A DNA stretch of 17,292 nucleotides from Candidatus Parcubacteria bacterium. Its GTDB lineage: Bacteria > Patescibacteriota > Minisyncoccia > Phycocordibacterales > UBA1006. Each line of letters begins with the position of its first letter. Within the stretch, counting starts at the first letter, position 1. Location of the stretch: contig JALVJP010000010.1 of the NCBI GenBank assembly GCA_027028225.1, forward strand, positions 1 to 17,292, read 5' to 3'. Below, piece after piece: positions 12,762-17,292 of the stretch. A model generated the notes under the pieces. That model was not told the origin of the DNA. It saw only the letters and a list, made by a program, of their open reading frames with translations, and did no database searches. The translations under genes were made by a program, and so were the position numbers.

Positions 12762-14750
12762 ATGTACCTCATCGAAGTGATTCCGCTCTCACGAAAACTT
12801 CCACAGGAGACATTAAGCTACCTCTCAAGGAAGCCTTTTGCGCGTGGGGATGTCGTGTGTGCACCACTTCAAACCCAAACGATTGATGTTCTTGTTATTG
12901 GGAGCTATTCGCTTATGGAACGAAAGCAGGAAATTCGTTCTATCTCTTCTCGACTTCGCTTTCTCTGTAATGAAGAGAAAAAAAAGAATCCATTCTCTCC
13001 CCACTACCTTAATGCAGTATTTTCGTATGCTGATTTGATGAACGTCTCGCCGAGCGAAATCATACGCGTGAGTACTCCTAAGAAAATGTGGGAAGAGAGA
13101 ATAGAGGAGGTAGATAGAGAACAAAAGAGTTCCTACTCAGTTCGTATCCTCCAGCTTCCCTATCGAGAACGAATTCAGACGCTTGGGGAATATTTTCAAG
13201 ACATATTAAATGAAGATAAATCTATTCACCTTATAGCCCCTGAAAGAGAGGAACGTGTCTCTCTCTATTCGAAATTTAGCAATCTACTAGGAAAAGAGAA
13301 TGTATTCCTCCTTGATGGTAAGATAAGCGAAAAAAAGAGAGAGAGTATACTTGAAAGAATTACACAGCAAGCATCTCTTGTTATTACAAGTATTCCGTTT
13401 CTCAATGAGCCTCTCTATAACAAAAGCAGTCTCGTGTTAGAGCAATACAATTCTGATATGTACCTCACAGTCCGCCCGCCTTTTATAAACCTGCGAGAAT
13501 TGCTCATTCAATACGCAAAAGAAACCAGTATTGAACTCATTCTCTCAGATGTGCTCTTTGATTGGAGGGTAAAACGAAGCTTAAAGAATGTTCCAGATTT
13601 CTTCAAAAAGAAAAACCCACTCAATCACATCCACTTCATTCCCTACCACGAAGAGCAGACAAGAAAGTTAAAAGATGAGGAGCGTATTGAAGAGATTTTA
13701 AGAAAAATGAGAGAAGATTCTTTCCTCTTTAATTCGCAGTTTGAGCGACTTCTTAAGAAAGCAGTGAAAGATAAAAAGAGGATATTTCTTTTTGCACAGA
13801 AGAAACATTTTTCCTCAAATCTTGTTTGTCTTGATTGTGGGAATGTTATAGGAGAGCACACTCATCGCCTCACCCGAGATGGGAAGAAAATCCGTTTTAT
13901 CCATAAAAATACAGGAGATAAGAAAGATGCTCCAGATTTTTGTCCAAAGTGTTCTTCTTGGAGACTGAAGCCGTTGGGGGTTGGGAGTGAACGATTAAAA
14001 GAAGCGCTCGAAAAACTTTTTCCCTCGCAAAAAATATATTTCATCGATGGTACTACTAGTGCGAGAGAGCGTAAGAAAATAATCAAAGATATTTCAGAAA
14101 AAAAATCATTCATCCTTGTGGGAACAAAACAGGTATTTCCGTTTCTTCCGAAATTAGAAATAGAACGACTTTTTATTCCGAGCATCGATACTTATTTTTA
14201 CCTTCGTCTCCCAGAACAAGAAGAGTACTACCTACATACTCTCTTTACACTTGCACAGCATTCAAAAAAAACGATTCTCCAAACCCGACTCTACAAAAGA
14301 AAGAGTTTAGCTAAAGATAGAGGAAAAAAACAAGGACAATATGATTTTCAAAATTTGATGAGCATAATAAAAATGAAAAAACTTTTAAAACAACGAGAAG
14401 AAAAAATATCACAAATATATCATGGTGAAATAAAAGGAATTGAAACCTTTACACAAACACTTCCACTATGGTTATTTCTTTCAAACAAACTTTCGTATGA
14501 CGAATATTTTTCTCTTTTAGAAAAATCACGAAAAAAATTACTCCCAATTGCGATAATCTCGCTTTCAAAAATAGTTCCACAGAACCTCCTCACTTCCCTT
14601 CAACAGAACCAAGAAACCTTTTCCATCATTCAACGAAAAGATGGGAAGATAATTGTATTCTCCAAGAGTAAAAATTGGAAAGTACAGTTTCCTTATCTTG
14701 TTGAAAAATTAATGGAAATAGGTTTGATAACACAACTTTCTTTCTTATAA
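12762..14750 (+). CDS. PriA-like primosomal protein with degenerate helicase motifs
   Basis: A 662-residue protein with the domain order of primosomal protein N' (PriA), which restarts stalled forks. The N-terminal MYLIEVIPLSRKLPQETLSY and GDVVCAPL resemble the PriA 3'-DNA-binding domain. The best matches are in the C-terminal half: a zinc-type C356-L-D-C359 and C394-P-K-C397, then LGVGSERLKEALEKLFP (405-421) and FILVGTKQV (450-458). Motifs needed for ATP use are missing: no GxxGxGKT before SIHLIAPE (154-160), no DEEH (LVLEQYN at 224-230 is there instead), and LSDVLFDW replaces the SATPS-like motif. One CxxC pair of the usual zinc module is lost. It probably acts as a DNA-binding or structural factor rather than a helicase (inference). 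The longer frame from 12669 runs through the palindrome and promoter and is rejected. Confidence 0.78.
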   Translation: MYLIEVIPLSRKLPQETLSYLSRKPFARGDVVCAPLQTQTIDVLVIGSYSLMERKQEIRSISSRLRFLCNEEKKKNPFSPHYLNAVFSYADLMNVSPSEIIRVSTPKKMWEERIEEVDREQKSSYSVRILQLPYRERIQTLGEYFQDILNEDKSIHLIAPEREERVSLYSKFSNLLGKENVFLLDGKISEKKRESILERITQQASLVITSIPFLNEPLYNKSSLVLEQYNSDMYLTVRPPFINLRELLIQYAKETSIELILSDVLFDWRVKRSLKNVPDFFKKKNPLNHIHFIPYHEEQTRKLKDEERIEEILRKMREDSFLFNSQFERLLKKAVKDKKRIFLFAQKKHFSSNLVCLDCGNVIGEHTHRLTRDGKKIRFIHKNTGDKKDAPDFCPKCSSWRLKPLGVGSERLKEALEKLFPSQKIYFIDGTTSARERKKIIKDISEKKSFILVGTKQVFPFLPKLEIERLFIPSIDTYFYLRLPEQEEYYLHTLFTLAQHSKKTILQTRLYKRKSLAKDRGKKQGQYDFQNLMSIIKMKKLLKQREEKISQIYHGEIKGIETFTQTLPLWLFLSNKLSYDEYFSLLEKSRKKLLPIAIISLSKIVPQNLLTSLQQNQETFSIIQRKDGKIIVFSKSKNWKVQFPYLVEKLMEIGLITQLSFL

Positions 14751-14751
14751 T
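14724..14751 (+). promoter_or_regulatory. Promoter of the LOG-family gene (TTGATA-16-TATAAT)
   Basis: TTGATA (14724-14729) and a perfect TATAAT (14746-14751) are 16 bp apart, inside the end of the PriA-like gene; the -10 includes its TAA stop codon. Predicted start is near 14758, a leader of about 14 bases. A second -10-like TAAGAT (14759-14764) lies 7 bases before the ATG. Confidence 0.6.
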
Positions 14752-14771
14752 TTTTTGATAAGATAGCAGGT

Positions 14772-15458
14772 ATGAAACATATTTTAGTGCTGGAAAAGAT
14801 GATGCAGATGTGTAAGGAAGGTGCACGTGAAGATATCATCAAGACACGATTGTGTGTTGTTCAGAAAGAACTTGAAGAAGGATTTAAGCTCGTGAATAAG
14901 TACGAAAAATCTGTAACGATATTTGGATCTGCACGACTTCCCGAAGATAATCCATATTCGCTTAAAGCTACAGAGATTGCAAAACGACTTGCAGAACATG
15001 GGTACGCAATAATTACAGGAGGAGGTCACGGAATCATGGGTGCAGCTCACAAAGGTGCATACCTTGCAGGTGGAGCATCGGTAGGAATGAATATTGAACT
15101 TCCGCACGAACAGACAATGAATGAGTACATTAGTGACTACATTGAGTTCCATCACTTCTTTACACGAAAAGTAGTGATGGCGTATTCCGCAGAAGCCTAC
15201 ATCTACTTCCCTGGTGGCTTCGGAACAATGGATGAGTTCTTTGAGATTATTACCCTTATGCAGACAAGAAAAATTCCAAAGGTTCCTGTATACCTCGTAG
15301 GATCCGAATACTGGATTGAGTTAGAAAGGTTTTTTAGGGAGGTTCTTCTTAAATTCAAAACAATATCTCCAGAAGACATTAATCTTTACACAATTACTGA
15401 TGATATTGATGAGGTTGTACAAGGTGTACTCAATGCTCCGGTACGAAATAAGAAATAA
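14772..15458 (+). CDS. LOG-family protein (TIGR00730-type nucleotide 5'-monophosphate phosphoribohydrolase)
   Basis: A 228-residue cytosolic protein of the LOG/lysine decarboxylase-like superfamily, whose members cleave the N-glycosidic bond of nucleoside 5'-monophosphates, releasing a base and ribose 5-phosphate. Signature residues are present: FGSARLPEDN (51-60), ITGGGHGIMGAAHKGA (81-96), the R132-K133 pair in FFTRKVVM, and PGGFGTMDEFFE (147-158), the family PGGxGTxxE motif. The first 45 residues are an extra helical leader (EDIIKTRLCVVQKELEEGF) before the Rossmann-like fold, also common in bacterial members. Annotations as lysine decarboxylase should be ignored for this family. It follows the PriA-like gene by 21 bases with no terminator between, but has a strong promoter of its own. 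A terminator follows. Confidence 0.92.
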   Translation: MKHILVLEKMMQMCKEGAREDIIKTRLCVVQKELEEGFKLVNKYEKSVTIFGSARLPEDNPYSLKATEIAKRLAEHGYAIITGGGHGIMGAAHKGAYLAGGASVGMNIELPHEQTMNEYISDYIEFHHFFTRKVVMAYSAEAYIYFPGGFGTMDEFFEIITLMQTRKIPKVPVYLVGSEYWIELERFFREVLLKFKTISPEDINLYTITDDIDEVVQGVLNAPVRNKK

Positions 15459-15467
15459 ATTATTTTT

Positions 15468-15492
15468 ACAACTTCTCATGAAGTTGTTTTTT
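15468..15492 (+). terminator. Terminator after the LOG-family gene
   Basis: ACAACTTC (15468-15475) pairs with GAAGTTGT (15480-15487) around TCAT, followed by a T run to 15492. The ftsZ -10 begins 3 bases later. Confidence 0.82.
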
Positions 15493-15500
15493 GTTATACT
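15492..15500 (+). promoter_or_regulatory. ftsZ promoter, extended -10 TGTTATACT
   Basis: The extended -10 TGT-TATACT (15492-15500) directly follows the terminator T run. TTCTCA (15473-15478), 16 bp upstream, would be a weak -35 and lies within the terminator hairpin. The predicted start is near 15507, giving a leader of about 39 AT-rich bases with no Shine-Dalgarno sequence. Confidence 0.5.
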
Positions 15501-15545
15501 ATGATGGTAATTACTTATTCGTATTATTCTTAACACATACTTATT

Positions 15546-16721
15546 ATGCCAAAAGTAAATCCAAAGATTGAAACATTTGCACGCATTAAAGTTATTGGAG
15601 TTGGTGGCTCTGGGGCAAATGCAATTAACCATATGATTGACTCAAAAATTAATGGAGTTGAATTTATTGCAATTAATACAGATACACAAGATCTTCACCA
15701 TTCTCGTGCGGATAAAAAAATCCATATCGGAAAAAATCTCACAAAAGGGCTCGGTTCTGGAATGAATCCAGAAATTGGAAGAGCCTCTGCAGAAGAAACG
15801 AAAGCAGAAGTTCAAGAAGCAATGAAGGGAGCGGACATGGTCTTTATCGCTGCGGGAATGGGAGGAGGAACAGGAACCGGAGCATCCCCTATTATTGCGC
15901 GTATCGCAAAAGAAGAAGGAATCCTTACACTTGGAGTTGTTACAAAGCCATTTAACTTTGAAGGGGCTCAGCGCAAGCGAATCGCAGAAAACGGTATTGA
16001 AGAGCTTGAGAAAGAGGTAGATGCACTTATCACTATTCCAAATGATCACCTCCTTGGAGTTGCAGGAGAAGAAATGTCGTTCAAAGATGCATTTGCTGTT
16101 GCTGATGATGTTCTGAAACAAGCGGTAAAGGGAATTTCCGACCTCATTACGACACCAGGAGTGATTAATATCGATTATGCGGACATTGAAACAACACTCA
16201 AAGAAGCAGGCGCAGCCTTTATGGGAATTGGAATTAAATCAGGGGAAAACCGTGCGAAAGAAGCAGCTCTTGAAGCAATCAATTCTCCCCTCCTTGATGT
16301 TGAAGTTGACGGAGCAAAACGCGTCCTCTTTGCAATTTCAGCGGGAGATGACCTCACAATGAATGAGGTAAATGAAATTGCACAAACGATTACCGAATCA
16401 ATTGATAGCGATGCGCGTGTGATCTTTGGGACAATTCAAGATGCTTCTCTTAAAAAAGGTGAAGTGAAAGTTACTGTAATCGCAACAGGATTTGACGGGA
16501 AACCAACTACACGAAAATTTGCACAAGTGCTTGGAAATCAAAATCACATTGAGCGACAATTTGAACAAAAAGAGCTTATAAAGAATTCTGAAGAAAAGAA
16601 GGGAGTAAAAAAAGAGCGAGAAATTGAAGAGGAAGATGAAGATATTGAAATTATTGATGATACTGATGATTCCAATACTGATTGGGCATCTATCCCTGCC
16701 TTTCTTAGGAGAAAGAAGTAG
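15546..16721 (+). CDS. ftsZ: Cell-division tubulin homologue FtsZ
   Basis: A 391-residue GTPase that polymerises into the division ring at mid-cell. Seen: [14 protein letters not shown] (17-30), NTDTQDL (44-50), the tubulin signature GGGTGTG (106-112), [15 protein letters not shown], the synergy region [15 protein letters not shown] and [14 protein letters not shown]. After the globular core (about 330 residues) comes a short linker that is first basic, then very acidic ([15 protein letters not shown]), ending in the conserved tail [13 protein letters not shown], which normally binds FtsA, ZipA or SepF. No ftsA or other division gene is adjacent, so ftsZ appears to be transcribed alone between two terminators. 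The start gives the usual short N-terminal tail. Confidence 0.98.
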   Translation: MPKVNPKIETFARIKVIGVGGSGANAINHMIDSKINGVEFIAINTDTQDLHHSRADKKIHIGKNLTKGLGSGMNPEIGRASAEETKAEVQEAMKGADMVFIAAGMGGGTGTGASPIIARIAKEEGILTLGVVTKPFNFEGAQRKRIAENGIEELEKEVDALITIPNDHLLGVAGEEMSFKDAFAVADDVLKQAVKGISDLITTPGVINIDYADIETTLKEAGAAFMGIGIKSGENRAKEAALEAINSPLLDVEVDGAKRVLFAISAGDDLTMNEVNEIAQTITESIDSDARVIFGTIQDASLKKGEVKVTVIATGFDGKPTTRKFAQVLGNQNHIERQFEQKELIKNSEEKKGVKKEREIEEEDEDIEIIDDTDDSNTDWASIPAFLRRKK

Positions 16722-16735
16722 AAGTTTCCTATAAT

Positions 16736-16760
16736 AAAAGCGACCATTAGGCCGCTTTTT
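16736..16760. terminator. Bidirectional terminator between ftsZ and the small membrane gene
   Basis: AAAAGCGACC (16736-16745) pairs with GGCCGCTTTT (16750-16759) around ATTA. On the plus strand there is one A-C mismatch and a T run; on the minus strand the mismatch becomes a G-T wobble, and TTTT follows. It serves both ftsZ and the convergent gene ending at 16782. Confidence 0.75.
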
Positions 16761-16781
16761 AAAGTCGTTTGCTTTTAACTT

Positions 16782-17015
16782 CTAAAGCATCTCAAAGTTT
16801 GAGTCATTTATTATGCCTATCGAAACGATTAGTCCTCCACTTATCCACATAACCACCCATAGGATTTGGAAAACCCATTGAATCGTGGAAAATGTCTCAA
16901 ATCTATAAGGACTACTTAAAGTCATAAATCCGAGTAAACCCTGAAGTGCTAATCCTATAAATAGGAACAACGAAGTTAAAAGAACAACCAAAAGAATTTT
17001 TACAAATGTTTTCAT
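16782..17015 (-). CDS. Small two-TM membrane protein, unknown function
   Basis: A 77-residue hydrophobic protein with two membrane segments, about residues 5-30 (ILLVVLLTSLFLFIGLALQ) and 45-68 (IQWVFQILWVVMWISGGLIV), joined by a short loop LSSPYRFETFST. Both ends are short; the N-terminus is basic (MKTFVK). I do not recognise the family. It is supported as a real gene by its composition, ATG start, and the minus-strand terminator just past its stop. A DnaA-box-like TTATCCACA (16841-16849) falls inside it. A TTGTAA hexamer (17044-17039) with a poor -10 lies upstream. Confidence 0.72.
   Translation of the reverse strand: MKTFVKILLVVLLTSLFLFIGLALQGLLGFMTLSSPYRFETFSTIQWVFQILWVVMWISGGLIVSIGIINDSNFEML
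16841..16849 (+). promoter_or_regulatory. DnaA-box sequence within the small membrane gene
   Basis: TTATCCACA, an exact match to the bacterial DnaA-box consensus TTATNCACA. A second exact copy in the same orientation lies at 17107-17115. Whether either is functional is unknown. Confidence 0.4.
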
Positions 17016-17066
17016 GATAATTAAGTTTTAAGATTTGTTTACAACATAGCAAAGAGAGAGAGAGTT

Positions 17067-17106
17067 GTCAACCCCCACACACAGATTCTGTGTGTGGGGG
17101 GTTGAC
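17067..17106. repeat. Near-perfect 19-bp-arm palindrome
   Basis: The left arm GTCAACCCCCACACACAGA (17067-17085) matches the reverse complement of the right arm (17087-17106), with one extra G in the right arm and a single T at the centre. There is no T run, so it is not an ordinary terminator. The right arm ends in TTGAC and abuts the DnaA-box sequence. Confidence 0.85.
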
Positions 17107-17115
17107 TTATCCACA
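17107..17115 (+). promoter_or_regulatory. DnaA-box sequence beside the palindrome
   Basis: TTATCCACA, an exact consensus match, directly adjoining the palindrome at 17067-17106 and 258 bases from the copy at 16841. Confidence 0.42.
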
Positions 17116-17153
17116 GATTTTAGTGTTTTTGAAATTGGTGAAAATGATGATAC

Positions 17154-17186
17154 GAAAAGGCGGAGCGTGCGAAAGTACGCCCCGCC
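17154..17186 (-). terminator. Minus-strand terminator for a gene beyond the right edge
   Basis: On the minus strand GGCGGGGCGT pairs with ACGCTCCGCC around an 8-base loop, with one G-T wobble, followed by TTTTCG. On the plus strand the wobble is an A-C mismatch and no T run follows, so the direction is leftward. This implies minus-strand transcription entering from beyond 17292. Confidence 0.6.
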
Positions 17187-17202
17187 TCCTACCCCCTCAC
17201 AT

Positions 17203-17246
17203 AGTAGGATTTCATCCTAAATTCCGCATCAGGTACGGAATGACAG
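17203..17246 (-). repeat. REP-like palindromic repeat, copy 2
   Basis: Read on the minus strand: TGTC, then ATTCCGTA, centre CCTGA, TGCGGAAT, TTAGGATGAAATCCTA. The 21-base core matches copy 1 at 17 of 21 positions with the same spacing. The extra TAGGAT/ATCCTA mini-hairpin (17205-17219) is part of this copy. Confidence 0.65.
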
Positions 17247-17292
17247 AGAGGTGGATGATTTTCCTTCGTCTCGTTTTTGGGTATTACCAGAT

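Larger units (their letters stand above)
17016..17292. other. Gene-free right end of the window
   Basis: About 277 bases with no supported gene. Left to right: an AT-rich stretch (17016-17046), a short AG dinucleotide run (17053-17064), a long near-perfect palindrome, a DnaA-box sequence, a minus-strand terminator and a REP-like repeat. An open frame at the edge (from 17251) is too short to judge. Confidence 0.6.

Noticed and set aside
17053..17064. AG dinucleotide repeat
   Set aside because: Only six units, common by chance, with no sign of a function.
17251..17292. Start of a plus-strand gene at the right edge (GTG 17251 or ATG 17255)
   Set aside because: Only about 14 codons are visible, with no recognisable motif, and the nearby terminator points to minus-strand transcription from beyond the edge.
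1..17292. CRISPR array, transposase, integrase, toxin-antitoxin pair or prophage genes
   Set aside because: I looked for regularly spaced direct repeats and for signature motifs of these systems on both strands and saw none. The HNH and GIY-YIG genes are the only nuclease-like genes.

Overview
The window looks like a chromosomal segment of a Candidate Phyla Radiation (Patescibacteria, probably Parcubacteria-like) bacterium. This is inferred from gene content and style: short single-domain proteins, tightly packed or overlapping genes, almost no Shine-Dalgarno sequences, a compact prolyl-tRNA synthetase without the editing insertion, a degenerate PriA-like protein, and MreB and FtsZ together with TsaD and EngB. 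GC content is moderate (about 40% by eye). TGA is used as a stop codon throughout, so this is not a code-25 lineage. No taxonomic search was possible.

Layout. 1-367: 3' end of gltX. 374-919: a membrane-anchored protein of unknown function. 1010-4126: proS, mreB and an mreC-like gene, joined by start/stop overlaps into one operon. 4202-6154: glutaredoxin, then a nitroreductase and a D-2-hydroxyacid dehydrogenase (a small redox block). 6192-7103: a putative HExxH metallopeptidase. 7120-7431 (minus): a small HNH nuclease. 7549-8525: a one-TM protein and engB. 8526-9429: an accessory-looking pocket with a REP-like palindrome, nested inverted repeats and a minus-strand GIY-YIG nuclease, ending at tRNA-Glu (9529-9600, minus). 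9687-10892: tsaD, which overlaps tail to tail with a minus-strand pair, mreB paralog then DnaX/HolB-like clamp-loader protein (12623 to 10875). 12762-16721: PriA-like protein, LOG-family protein and ftsZ. 16782-17015 (minus): a two-TM protein. 17016-17292: a gene-free tail with a long palindrome, a DnaA-box sequence, a minus-strand terminator and a second REP-like copy.

How it fits together. The core is growth and information housekeeping: tRNA charging (gltX, proS, tRNA-Glu), tRNA t6A modification (tsaD), ribosome assembly (engB), cell shape (two MreB paralogs, MreC), division (ftsZ) and replication (clamp-loader-like protein, PriA-like protein). The redox genes suggest NAD(P)H and thiol balance in a fermentative cell.

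The least expected signals are these. (1) A recurrent promoter of the form TTGNAA or TTGATA, 16 bp, TATAAT-like, with the -10 element often only 5-11 bases from the ATG, which implies leaderless or nearly leaderless mRNAs. (2) A self-complementary TTGCAA hexamer placed so that it could be the -35 of both divergent promoters between tRNA-Glu and tsaD. (3) A terminator hairpin whose right arm contains the next gene's start codon. (4) A PriA homologue that has lost both Walker motifs and part of its zinc module. (5) A perfect 18-bp-arm palindrome between the divergent mreB paralog and priA-like genes.
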